Of a stretch of 64,000 nucleotides of DNA, positions 1 to 11,104 are shown in pieces (position 1 is the stretch's first letter; every line of letters begins with the position of its first letter). Origin of the DNA: Pochonia chlamydosporia 170 (lineage: Eukaryota; Ascomycota; Sordariomycetes; Hypocreales; Clavicipitaceae); NCBI RefSeq assembly GCF_001653235.2, contig NC_035790.1, positions 3,658,001-3,722,000 of the forward strand, in the 5' to 3' direction. Made by a program: the position numbers and the translations under genes. The notes below the pieces were generated by a model. The model ran no database searches. It was not told the origin of the DNA and saw only the letters and a program-made list of their open reading frames with translations.

Positions 1-1951
1 GGATACCTGGGGGAGGTTAGCGACATTCGATTTGTGAATCTGGTGAAGAAGATTCTGCAGACTCAAGATGGGACTGCAATGACGCAAAGGGATTTTGAGA
101 GTTATGACCAAGGCGAGAGCCTGGTGTTTTCTGACAAGGTCACATCTCCGACCATGCTACTGCCTGTCTTCGAGGAAGCTAAGCGATACATCAATGCGTA
201 TTTCACAACCATCCATATCGCTTATCCCTTTATCCCTGAGTCAATCTTTGTTCAAGAGTACAAGACACATCGAGACCATGACACTCCCCAGGCGCGGAAC
301 TGTGGCAGCAATATCGAGACTGCGCTACTATGTAAGCGATGTTTCCTGAAATTATTTCCCAGCCTCAGACTAATCTTGCAGATACGATTTGTGCCATTGG
401 TGCTCATTATACAACTCTACCTGGCAAGGATAATGGCGTAGATACGCTACATGAGAAGTTTTTCTCGTGCGCTTTAGCCTTGGCGCCAAGTTCCAACCTG
501 GAACGCTCGCTTTCTCAGGTATCATTACTTTTAGCACGGTGCTTTTATCTCCTGGTTGTTTGCAGGACAGAAAGGTTGGCGCTATTCCCTAGCCAGGCGT
601 ATGAAGATGTTCTAACAGTAGTAGTTGTTGGACCATACTAGGCCAAGCCGTTCGTGTAGCTCAAAGCATTGGGCTGCACGTAGCAAGCGAGGAGTCAGAT
701 AGTACACAATGCGGTCACTCTCCAGAGATTGAGAAACGACGTCGCGTCTGGTACTCCATCTATGTTTTAGATCGGCTACTTTCACTACAGCTTGGTCGAC
801 CTCCAGCTATCCATGATGACGACTTTAACGTCCCGTTACCAACGCGAACGAGTGATGCCGAGATTGATTGGACCGGCGAGGTGGTGGAGGAGAGAACAAG
901 TAATGGGCCGTCATCGGGGGACTATTTTATTGCAGTAATTGCCTTCTCGGGGATCGTTGGCCGAGTCCTTCGTAGTCTTTATTGCCCCAGGCGAAGTCAC
1001 TTTGCCTCAGATGATCTGCTCAACACGAAAGATCTAGATCGACAACTCGTCGAATGGAGATCAGCCCTCCCTAGAGCTCTTCGCTTTGATTTAGGTCATA
1101 CATTTGAGCAATCACATACCTTCAAGAGGCAGGCAAGTTTTATTACCCCTTCCTGGGATCCTCATGACACTCATGTGGTTGTCTGACAACTGACAGCGAA
1201 ACATGTTGGCCATAAAGTATCATCATCTTCGGGCCCTCATCTACCGCCCGTATCTATGTCATCCGCTACTAATGCACCTCGGTGACCCCAATACATCTTT
1301 TAGCCAGTTAGATTGGCCATTGATTCGCACCTACGAGCGAGCATGCATTTTGGAAGCTCGCGAGACGGCTCGCTTGCTGCACGGGATCTCCAGCAAAGAG
1401 GAGCTAGTTCATGGGTTCCCATGGTGGCAGATGATATCTTGCTTAGTATGCGCTAGCTCTATCTTGCTTGTGTCTAGCATGTTTGCTGAGGCAACGCTTG
1501 AGTCGTCTGAGTTCGATACCGACGGGTTATCAGATGACGCAGAAACGTGTCTTAAAGTGTTTGATGCTCTTAGTATCAACTCACCAGGAGCGAGGATAGC
1601 CCGTGACATGATGAAAGCTTTGAAGGAGTGCGGCGTGAAGTGGAGTGAGTAAAACGCGATTTCAGCCGCACGTACATGCTAACTGTTGCAGAAGACGCCG
1701 GCGGCGGCACCCCCAGAAGTGCTCAGGATAGTGCAAAAGCATTAAATGGCTCTCCGAGGCTTTTAAACCAGGTCCCTAATCTAAACACGACCTTGAACTC
1801 CCTTTATGACGGTGACTATGGGCAACAGCTATCCATATCCGGGGGCTCGGTGCAAACAAACTGCTGCTGGCCAGCGGAAATCGTGGACTCAATGGCGTGG
1901 TCGTCGCAGTTTTTTGATTTTGGGTCCGAGAGATTAGGCCACGGAGATTGA
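1..1951 (+). CDS. Fungal-specific transcription factor, 3' part (5' end outside window)
   Basis: C-terminal part of a nuclear fungal-specific transcription factor (fungal_trans middle homology domain). The DNA-binding Zn2Cys6 end lies upstream of the window. Exons by eye: 1-331, 382-574, 625-1132, 1197-1644 and 1692-1951, all phase-consistent. The family core is clear: CWTILGQAVRVAQSIGLH after the third exon start, then RRRVWYSIYVLDRLLSLQLGRP and YHHLRALIYRPYL. The intron at 1133-1196 has a GC donor (gcaagt) rather than GT; the other donors are GT. The stop follows a low-complexity tail. No in-frame stop remains after splicing, so the gene looks intact. It lies directly upstream of a fatty acid synthase relic, so it may once have regulated a metabolite cluster; that is inference. 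Its targets cannot be told. Confidence 0.85.
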
Positions 1952-2715
1952 GTGAAGGTGAAAATACACAAGTGAGGCATGATGAGGGAAGCTGTGTATT
2001 TCCAATAACAAACAGTCAACAGCAAGTAAGCCGGAAATGGCGTACATACGTTAGTCGGCACCAAAATACCAAAATGCACGTTTCATGAGGTGCCACGAGT
2101 TGAACTGGTTCTTCCATGTCCTACTTTGAGTATTTCCGCGTGAACCATCAGTCAAGCAAAGGGTTTGCCGTGGTGAGAAGCTACGGAAGGGGAGCCTTCA
2201 TCACAGAACGAGATTCCGATTTCAGGATTTGGGGAAATTGTCAATTACGCCCCAACGCCAGTTTTCAGGAAAGAACCAGTAGCTGGTCAGGGCTGCACTG
2301 CCCCAGCCTACAGGATGTTGCTGGTCCCCTGAACCCAACAAAGGCCTAGTAGGAACAAAGCGTTGATGCTTTGCATAAGGCTGCGCGGAAATAACTCACA
2401 AACAATCAGAGCCCGTCCATAACTTCACCGCAAGAGAGATTTTTCCTCTTCATAATGTCATTTCAAATCACAGACTGGAAAGACCTAGCCTTCTTTGAGA
2501 CACGCAAGCTTCGCAGCGTACGATGCAGATGACAATGCCTACTTCGGCAAGTTGACACAACCCCAAAGGAACATCACCTCGCTGCAAGTTCCAACTGTTC
2601 TCGCTCCAATATTCGATAATGACCTCTTTCCAGAATGAGTGCCTCATAATACGGAACTCACAAAGGCCCCGAATATCCTCCCACCCAACCACCTACGTCA
2701 AACACCTCCACAGGC
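1952..2715. other. Intergenic stretch, no supported gene
   Basis: Contains only short ORFs without recognisable family features. The 3' part (about 2456-2715) may be a decayed 5' extension of the FAS relic, because the reading frame leading into the ketoacyl-synthase segment is open for a short distance, but the residues there do not match the family. Confidence 0.5.
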
Positions 2716-4037
2716 GCATGGATCAATATGCTTTTGACATCCTCGTCTGGTCCTATCCGAACCCCAGTAGGCGCGTGTGCCACAGCGCTCGAGTCTTTGG
2801 ATACAGGCTGTGACCTGATTATAGCTAAAAAGGCCAAGGTCTGTCTTGTCGGCGGAGTCGAAGACTTCGTCGAGGACGTCTCTTATGAGTTTGGAAGCAT
2901 GAGAGCGATGGCCAATACGGACGCCGAGTTTGCCGCTGGTAGGCGTCCCGAGGACATGTCCCGGCCGACAGCTTCCAGCAGAAGTGGCTTCATGGAATCA
3001 CAGGGTTGTGGCATTCAGGTGCTGACTTCAGCCGAGCTGGCACTTGAGATGGGACTACCTATATACGGCATCGTGAGTTACACCAACATGTCCGCGGATA
3101 AAGCCAGCCGGTCAAAGGAGTCTTAGTAAACGCCCGCGAGACGTTGTCAACAAAGCTGCCTCCACCTCTTGTCAGCATATCGGCACGTCGCAAGCTTCTC
3201 GACCTGCGAAAGCGACAAATAGGAGATTGGCGCGAGGCTAGTATTCAAGACGTCCTCTCCGACCCTCATGACGTACTGCTGTTCCCCGCGACCGAGGACG
3301 TAGAACGCCATCGGGATGAGTGCATTTCTGCACTTGAAGAGGAGGCCAAGAGGCAGGTGGCAGAGGCGACCTTTAATTTAGGTAATAGTTTCTGGAAAGA
3401 CTGTACCAAGCAGCAACTTTCCCCTCTACGAGGATCTCTGGCGACCTGGGGACTCGGAATCGACGACATTACAGTTGCGTCATTGCATGGAACGTCAACC
3501 GTCCAAAATGATCTGAATGAAACGTTAGTCATTGAAGAGCAGATGAAACATCTTGGTCGTAAAGATGGTAACCTCTTGCCTTGCGTCACCCAAAAGTGGC
3601 TAACCGGCCATTCTAAGGGAGCAGCTGGAGCATGGATGGTGAACGGTTGTTTACAGATGATGGATACGGCTTTGATCCCCGGCAACAGGAACGCTGATAA
3701 TGTGGACAAAGAGCTCCGTTCTAGGCAACACTTGCTATTCCCTAACGTGCCCATGGGCACGGATGGTATTAAAGCATGCTCGGTCACATCGTTCGGATTT
3801 GGGCAAAAGGGGTCCCAAGCTCTTTTGGTTCACCCGCGATATCTCTTCGCTACTATTTCAGCTGAATCTTTCCAACTATACGCGGGCAAAAGACAAATGC
3901 GGTGGAAAGCGGCAACCGCAGCGTTTGTGAGAGGCATGGTCAATGAAAACATGGCGTCCCTGGCTATCAAGTCGAGTGCTCCGTATGCAAAGGATCAAGA
4001 AATACAGACGCTGCTCGACCCAAACGCAAGATTGTAA
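2716..4037 (+). pseudogene. Fatty acid synthase alpha-subunit ketoacyl-synthase relic
   Basis: Fragment of a fungal type I fatty acid synthase alpha subunit (or a specialised metabolite FAS alpha), covering most of the beta-ketoacyl synthase domain. Seen: active-site Cys in [12 protein letters not shown] (about 2770), the first active-site His in ASLHGTSTVQND (about 3480), the second in LTGHSKGAAGAW (about 3605), and the family signatures [19 protein letters not shown] and CSVTSFGFGQKGSQALL. The frame changes at about 3105-3125: DKASRS ends in a stop at 3124-3126, while KGVLVNARE continues in another frame. The family sequence normally between them (a short Pro/Gly loop) is missing, which suggests a small deletion. 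Upstream ACP, ketoreductase and the start of the KS domain, and the downstream phosphopantetheinyl transferase domain, are all absent. The stop after DPNARL falls near the end of KS. It is a truncated, frameshifted pseudogene; whether the parent was primary or secondary metabolism is unknown. Confidence 0.87.
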
Positions 4038-4605
4038 GTTACAGCGGTTTATTTACGATAGAATTTACGTTGTATAATGTGGAGTAAATGAAAGAACAAG
4101 GCTTCTACTCTAATTGAATGTTTGGGCCTAACTGTACTAAATAATAGACAGTCTTGTCGCCAGTCCCTCACACATCTAGATATGTGCAAGACCTAGCTAT
4201 AAGAACAAGCTCAGCAGCTTAAACCAATCATAAACTAGAATTTTCGAATGCCCTAGCAAAAGATAATGCAATATTACTTATTGTAATGTAATACAAAAAA
4301 AAAACATACAACACCGGGTATTCGCTGGTCGTCACCGAGCCAACTACTAATCCGGCGCTCGCTAGGTTATCCTGGGAGATCAGACGGGTTCCTGATTTTC
4401 TCTGGCGGCTGTGGTCGTATGTGCTGGACGGAGGAACATATTCGACTCATAAGGTTTGAGAAATTTTATCAAATAAGATTAGTTATCCCGCATAACACCG
4501 CCAATTCGATACTTAATGTATGCCACGCCGCCCCGTACTCAGGAAGCTCGCCCTGACCGAGTTCTCTCCCCGCACATAGCATAAAGCATGCCACCGTTTT
4601 ATCCA
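4038..4605. other. Intergenic, AT-rich
   Basis: AT-rich stretch with short A runs (about 4295-4305). No ORF or RNA gene recognised. It must hold the 3' ends of the convergent FAS relic and CorA-like gene. Confidence 0.5.
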
Positions 4606-6406
4606 TTAAGCCACGGTTTTCTCCGACGCAGCCTCTCTCGACCAAAAAGCCAGGATTTTACGTTTTGTGTCGTCTTGAGAGGGATTTTTCTCAATGCGCT
4701 CAGACTTGCGTCTATACACCCACCGGGCAACAAACACAGCAAGTGTCAGAGGCAGAGTGAGCGAGACCCAGAGCCACCATAAATTAGACGTGGAAATACC
4801 CATCGAGTCCGCTCTAGCAGAAAAGATGCCGGCACTGAGCACGCTCTACAGAGACGACACCCAAGTCAGTTTCATTACACAGGCTCCACTGCTCATCCAA
4901 CGTAATAAACGTTCAAGAAAACATACCGAAGTAAACGTGCCAGGCAGAAAGAGCATCGTCAGTGTGGCAATGGCGCTCATGCTTGTACTATCGCTCTTCA
5001 TGCTTTTACCCAGCTCGATGTTGTTCGCCGCGTCGCTCTGCGTGACCAGGTTGTACACCAGACTCATGGTGCCGTCCTTGCGGCTCTTGTAGTTGAGGAA
5101 GAGCATTTTTTGCTTCTCCATCGAACTAATCACGTAGTTGATGGAATCCTCAGCGGGCTGCCGGAATAGTTTCGGCGTCGAAAGGTAGTCATGCAGCTTG
5201 GCCTGCGTGTCGCGGACGCCCTTGGCCGTGATGATGGCCACGTCGGCATTGAGCAGGTGAGAATCTGCTTGCTGTGAAATGATTTGCAGAGACTTTGTGA
5301 GTTCTGTGAGGCGGTCTCGGTCGCTGGCCGCCATCCCGGCTAGGTGATCGTCGACTTTATTAACCTACATGACAATATTAGAAGCGATGAAGGCAGACGG
5401 AAGAAAAACAAAAGGCTGGCCATACCTGAGCCCACATGTAGCGTCGAAATCGTGCCACATGAAATTTGGATGCTTCGAACGACAGCGAAGATAGCAGGAC
5501 TGCTATTTCGAAAGGGTTGGTGAGTTGGATCGAGGCAGGCTTCGACTCACCCAACATGTCGACCCCAACTTTTAGCAGTTGCTGCAGAGCATAGACGCTG
5601 CTGTCTCCTAGTTTGTGAGAAATGATGTACGCCGTGAGATTTGTTTGCACATGGCGGATGACATATACGGAGAGCGGAGCGCCTTGAACCTGCAGGTTCC
5701 ATCGGGGATGTTGGCAGAAATAATCTGTCTGCTAATTAGTATTCAGCACTGAAGAGGCTTGGAAGCTTCACGCCCGTTGTTCCGTACCGCACACCGTCAA
5801 CTCATCTCTCATGTTGCACCGCCAACGAGTTCGAGGCGACCAGTAGTCGGGCCGGCCCAGCGTGTTGTGGAGGAATTCTGGGTTCGCCCCGAGTTTCTTG
5901 AAAAGGTTTTGGACACTTGAAGATGTCATTGCCGCTTGGTAGCCAAAAGAGCTGGCTTTTTTGGCCGTCAAGGGCACGAAGAACACCAGCAGCCTCCCAC
6001 TGGGATTGGCTTCCGCGGTCGGTATTGCATCCTGCTTCGGAACCGTATCTAATATTTGATCCAGGCCGACATCATCCAGTGTACGAAAAACGGCGAGTTT
6101 CTCTGTTTGGTCGAAACACTCAACCATTGTTTGTTCCGCAAAGTTGTTCGGATTCGCCAGATGGGCGCTATACTGCAGTGCTGGGAGGACATCTTGCATG
6201 GACAGGTGATGGATCGGTGGTAGACTGTCAGTGTTTACGTTGTAGTTGAAATCGAGATCGTCTGCTGTGAGGTCCGACTTGTTTGCGTGTCTCCAAGGCT
6301 CCTGGACGTCTACTGAGATTCGTCGGGGTTTAATTTCGATCTCGGCGAACCCAGCCTCGAGCTTGGAGAACTCGATTCCGTCGTCATTGTCCTTGTTTGG
6401 TGCCAT
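4606..6406 (-). CDS. CorA-like fungal membrane protein
   Basis: Predicted 531-residue membrane protein related to the fungal CorA-like (Mg2+ transporter-fold) family. Exons on the minus strand: 6406-5788, 5724-5426, 5364-4927 and 4845-4606; all junctions keep phase. The long N-terminal part (residues 1 to about 390) is soluble and helical, as in the CorA cytoplasmic funnel. The end of exon 3 carries TMLFLPGTFTSS, the hallmark of the first membrane helix in this fungal family, and a second membrane span follows at about residues 473-495 (WWLWVSLTLPLTLAVFVARW). A short Lys/Arg-rich cytoplasmic tail ends it. Family knowledge places such proteins in cellular membranes, but ion transport is unproven for most of them; the canonical GMN motif is not seen. 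The ATG at 6406 gives MAPNKDNDD. Start and function are moderately sure; the splice model is good. Confidence 0.85.
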
Positions 6407-8862
6407 ATCCTGCTCTGCTTATATCCCTGACCTTAAAGGTGTGCGGCAATTCAGAATCCGTGCCGTCCAGGATATAGTGAGAAGCAACAGGTACTTAACC
6501 TGGCCAGGTTTATGGCTATCGCGCGCTGCTGTACTATAACATGCCGTGTGCAGTAGTGTGTGTTTTCGACTTTGCAACCATATGCTCTGCGAGAAATCGT
6601 AGTTGGCGAAGTGATCAGGGCTATTTGGAACAACTTCTCCTTCGTCACAAGGGTGGTTTGCTGGAGGATCTGAACGCGTCATGCCCCTTATATTGCCAAT
6701 CGAGACTCTCACAAGGCTTCTCCTCGCAGGACCTGTCACACAGAATACACCAACAAGGAATTTATCAGCTTCAGGTTGCCAATGATGAATAGTCATACCC
6801 CTGAAACTCGTCAAGGCGCCCGCCCTACTGTGGTACCATGTACTCGAGAGGTACTAAAACACATGGCTAAATCATGTGTGAGAATGGTGTATATTGGTGG
6901 CTACCGTGAATATGCGGGACGACCCGGGCGGCTAGAGCCCATGTGAACTACAGTAGTTGTCTTGTAGATGGTCCTAGCACTTGCATGATATTTGGTGTGT
7001 TGCACGAACCATGGATTTATTTACACAAGGTCAATATAAGCAACCTCAGTAAGCACTAGCGGAACGCCACGATCAGGTGGCCTCCCCAGCCTTCATACAA
7101 GCTCCTCTTCATTCCTCAGAAAAGCGCTTGCCTCACCAAGTCAACGGGTAGAACTCAATCTCTGATTTTCTACATGTGAGAGTTTCGACTTTAACTATCA
7201 TGGGACCTGAGGAAACCATCAGGTTTCTACTATTGAGTTTTTAGACTTGTCAAGTTCGCCGCCTCGTTCTCTTGGCTGTCAGCCTCATCTTCTTATCGCA
7301 TCCAATTGACTACCTGTATTTCCCCAAGCCCGCATGAGCCCTGCACAACGCATGGGCCAATGTCAGCGAGGAATATGTAACTGGACAGTACCTTTCTCAG
7401 GGCTGTTGCAACCTATAAACGATACATGTACCAACCACGGGGATAAACGAAAGGTGTGGCATCCTGGTGTTTGACTTACGTGGCTGCCTGCAAAAGGACG
7501 CGCAGGGCCCAGCCTTCTTGTAAAGTAAATAGCAAACACAAGGCTGCGGGCGTCAACAAGCTCAATGTTGCCAAACGAGCCATGGGTTGAATCTGGGCAA
7601 CGTGGACTGCATCGCCCCAATTACTATGCTTAAAGATAACCACATCAACATACCGTTGTAGATGAGTTTCGAACTCGAGTGAATGAGGATCATAACTAAC
7701 CTACCTTCGGCAACTCCTAATCCGGCTAGTTTCCACAACTGGGAGCTGTCAATTGATCCGTTTGCCAACCTTTCAAGCCAGCACACCAGGAACTCTTCGC
7801 AGGCAAAAATAATGGGCTCCGCAAAGATACCCAACCACTATAGAGAGTTTCTGGGAAGTGTTGGCAACGATCCAGGTTGCATACGAGTCTCCTATGAAGC
7901 CCACTAAACGGACCTAAACTGCAAACCAAGGACGAGATGGCTCTACGACAGCTTCCCATGCATGCAAGCCGTGGCTTCTTAGGTGAGGGGTAAATAAATA
8001 AAATGCAGACCGGGAATACTGACCACGTGAGGGCGTTGCGCCAGAAGCAGGAAATCCAGTTATTGGAGAACAGAGGTTTCGATATCCGCGGAGGAACCTG
8101 CCAGTACGGAGGGGACAGTCTCTGCATGTAGGGCAAGGACTATAAAAGACACGGGCGGTTCGTATCCTGCCTTTTTTGTGTGCTAATTATGGATAGTACT
8201 CTCATATCTAACCTTCCAGTGTCGCAAGCTGCTTCGCTGGTGATATCGAAATACAAAGCATCGGGTTAGTTATCCTCATTTCTTCTTTGCGCCGTGTCCA
8301 TCCTGACGAGACATTTGTTGCGCACATACAAGTCCGCGACTTATTGATCAATGGAACTAGCCGTAACAAATGCAAAAACCCCTAATTTAGCATTGCATTC
8401 TTCCCTTTTGGCCGAGTCGTATGGTACATGTAAGCTATCCGAACCGCCGTGATGCAACTAGCGTGTGTTCTGTCTCTTTGACCCCATATTTAGATGAATT
8501 CAAACTTGAACGTTGAAGTCTTTCCTGCACATTCTGCAAGATGCTTCTTAATTGTCTCTAACACAGGAGTATGGCTCACATTCTGATAGTGCTGCTCGGC
8601 GCTTCGCCTGCAGATTTCGGGTTTGGCTTACAACCGACTCTCACGACATGCTGACTAAGACGAAGCATGAAGCAGACACGGACCTGCCCTCCGAAATGCG
8701 CCGCGTGATGTGGACATTGCCCTCGCATTGCTCGCATTGAGGTTAAGTCGCTCACTTTTGAATGCATCAAATGCAATACTCCTCTTGACAGCCAGCACCA
8801 GTACTTTTCTGAAGTTTGTAGTCACACAGGGCTGCCAGCGACCCAAGCAGCATACTGAACCG
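6407..8862. other. Long intergenic region, possibly decayed sequence
   Basis: No gene could be supported. On the minus strand, 6419-6814, 7562-7834 and 7726-8136 have open frames with hydrophobic stretches that might be remnants of a membrane protein. Frames alternate, no start, splice signals or family motif join them, and I could not name a family. The 5' leader of the Ap4A phosphorylase-like gene presumably lies in 8.5-8.86 kb; an in-frame upstream ATG at 8710 exists. Confidence 0.45.
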
Positions 8863-9847
8863 ATGACAGTGGAGGGGAGCATCCGGCTACTAGGCGATTC
8901 AGAGGCGGCCTTAGGCGATGAGATTGACAACTGCAGGACGTTGAACGAGACAGACATTATAGAGAAATTCGACAAACTCGTTGACGCTGGAGTCATCAAC
9001 TACGATTACACCTACGCCACTGAGAGTCGCAAGATCGGAGGACTCGACGTAGGTCAGGCCATGCTACTCCTCTGTATCCGTTCTGATGTTGCGTCCCCAG
9101 TTCGAATTTCGCATTTCAAATGTCCTCAAAAGCAAGCCAAAAGACCCAACAATTCCACACATCACTAAAAATGGAACAGTTGCTCTCAAGCAAAGGCCCG
9201 GCAGTGACATCAACACACATGGCTCCGAAATTGGCCAACTTGGCGAGAGCCATTTCCTCGCCTTCAACGGCTTCTCGTGCTACCGTCCGCATTATCTGCT
9301 TCTGACGCTTGACGGAAATCGACGCCAATGGGAGCCGCTGTGCATCGACGACTTCAGGGCCGTACATACCTTTCTTGGCTGTGGCGGGGACAATCTTGTC
9401 TTTTTCAACGGCGGCGTCGAAGCTGGGTGCAGCAGGTTGCATAAACATCTTCAGGCCATCCCGAAGCATTCGTTTAATGGGAACCCTTGGCGAAACGTAG
9501 ATGAAAATGCGGACGCAATTCCATTTGCCTACTTTGAGCAGAAGTTGAAGATCAACTCGACACCCGAGGCGACTCTGGAGGTGTACAGGGCAGGCTTGGA
9601 CTTCGTCGAGCGCAGTCTCGGGTACAAGACTACGGAGCAGAATAGAGCCCCCCCTCACAACGTCATCATGGACGGGATGCGCATGTTGGTCATCCCTCGA
9701 CGAGCGGCAGGGAATGGTGTGGTTGGAGCGAATGCCGCTGGGATGCTAGGCATGATTTGGACGCAGAGCGAGGAGACGATGCAGCTCTGGCTTGACGCTG
9801 GTCCGCACAATGTCCTAGAGCAAGGGGGCTTGCCAGGACTCATCTGA
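8863..9847 (+). CDS. Ap4A phosphorylase / ATP adenylyltransferase-like protein
   Basis: Predicted 310-residue enzyme of the Apa1/Apa2 family (HIT-like superfamily), which cleaves diadenosine tetraphosphate by phosphorolysis to ATP and ADP in the cytosol. Exons: 8863-9048 and 9101-9847, with a 52-bp intron (gtaggt...cccag). The active-site histidine segment is visible as GCSRLHKHLQAIP (HxHxQ-like pattern), preceded by NLVFFNGG. The N-terminal LVDAG...FEFRISNVLKSKP segment and the C-terminal HNVIMDGMRMLVIPRR block fit the family. Length is close to the yeast homologues (about 320). The start is uncertain: ATG 8863 was chosen because the upstream in-frame extension (from 8710) is hydrophobic and unlike the family, but the N-terminus before NETDIIEKFDKL is also not well matched, so an upstream exon is possible. 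Confidence 0.82.
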
Positions 9848-10384
9848 AAGTAACCTTTTCTCGTTTGAATGCAGTCTTGCGGTCGCGCTCTATTTACTTA
9901 CGAAGCTGAGATGTTGCACACTCCAGAAAACACAGAAAGATTCCCGTTGAATGTGCTGAGGAAACCGGGCTTGCATCGTTATATCTTCACGCAAGGGAGA
10001 GGTCCAAGCAGTCACAACTTAGCAACTTTTTTGAGAAAAGGAAACCAGGTCCGTCTTGATTAATCTTCTGTTTTCGGATGCAACCAAGTCTCACACGCAA
10101 GATCAGTCAACTTCGTACCCTTGAAGCGTTGGCTTAACGAACCCTGCAGTTCTGATCATATATTTACACGACTCCTGGGTTGAAACAAATTAATAGAAAG
10201 AGAGAATGCAAAATGCTCATTGCTAACGACAACGCTTCAAAGTGAAATGCTTCGGGATGTGGTGTCTGACAAATAGCTAATGAGCCTACAGCCGTCAATC
10301 TAACTACAAGACCTGACAATTCGAACAAAACATTGGCGCGGTGTAGAATGTACGTGTTTGGTAGGGCAGTGTTTGAACAAAGAA
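9848..10384. other. Intergenic
   Basis: 3' flank of the Ap4A phosphorylase-like gene. Short ORFs only; nothing recognised. Confidence 0.4.
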
Positions 10385-11104
10385 CTAAAGGGAATATTGT
10401 GGACTGAGAGCTAAGTAACAAGACGTAGAAGTAAAATCTGCTTTCAAATCGTTCTTTGCGTCTTCTGCATTGCCTGAAATTCTCGTAGCCGAGAACCAGG
10501 TCTCCGGGCGGCACCACGAGGAGGTTGCAGAAGTCCGACTTCGCCCCCCTTTACCCTCACCTATCTCCAGGATGGTGGAGGGCAATACCTCTTGCTGGAA
10601 GCTAAGAGGGACCTCGACGAACTCTTGACTGGCATTTCGCCCAGTGGATCGTGGATTGTCTTGCTCATTCAAATGATGGCAGAGCTTCCGATGAGGATTT
10701 GGCAACACCTCTTGCTAGAAGCTAAGAGGGACCTCAAGGAACTCTTGACTGGCATTTCGCTCAGTGGATCGCGGGCCGTCTTGCTCATTCAAATGATGGC
10801 AGAGCTCCCGATGAGGATTTCGTCCCGACATCTCAGATCTAGAGATCAAGGTCAGCCCAATCACAATCAAGGTTGGGGTTTGCATGGGGATTTTAACGTC
10901 CTTTTGCCCTTGAATGACTGTTATCCGAGTACTTCTGCATATCGGTAATCGGCAGTGCATTGCCACTGTCGTTGAGAACTCTCGAGTCGTGTCTTTGCCG
11001 AACCTCGTTTTTCTCATGAGGAGGTGCCTTGTTGTGGCCACAGGAAGCTCCTGGTCATCCTCTTCCTTGCCTTTCTGTAGAAATGGATTAGCACTCTTCT
11101 CCAA
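10385..11104 (-). pseudogene. Unknown ORF with in-frame amber stop and internal repeat
   Basis: On the minus strand one reading frame runs from ATG 11104 to a stop at 10385, broken only by a TAG at 10715-10717. Two tandem 120-bp units (10581-10820) keep the same frame, giving two 40-residue repeats around NPHRxLCHHLNEQDxPRST. In the unit next to the stop, the TAG replaces the CAG found at the same place in the other unit, a single C-to-T change. No family was recognised. The peptide is rich in Arg, Ser and His, so it may not be a real protein. It may be a decayed gene or a repeat with accidental openness. Confidence 0.35.
10581..10820. repeat. Two tandem 120-bp direct repeats
   Basis: Units 10581-10700 and 10701-10820 are near-identical (for example GAAGCTAAGAGGGACCTC and TTGCTCATTCAAATGATGGC in both). 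They differ at roughly ten sites, mostly transitions. The unit length is a multiple of three. No additional full copy is seen on either side. Confidence 0.9.

Noticed and set aside
6419..8136. Minus-strand ORFs as a decayed membrane acyltransferase or similar
   Set aside because: Hydrophobic stretches only; I could not align them to any family with confidence.
10581..10820. CRISPR-like array
   Set aside because: Only two long, directly adjacent copies without spacers, in a fungal genome.
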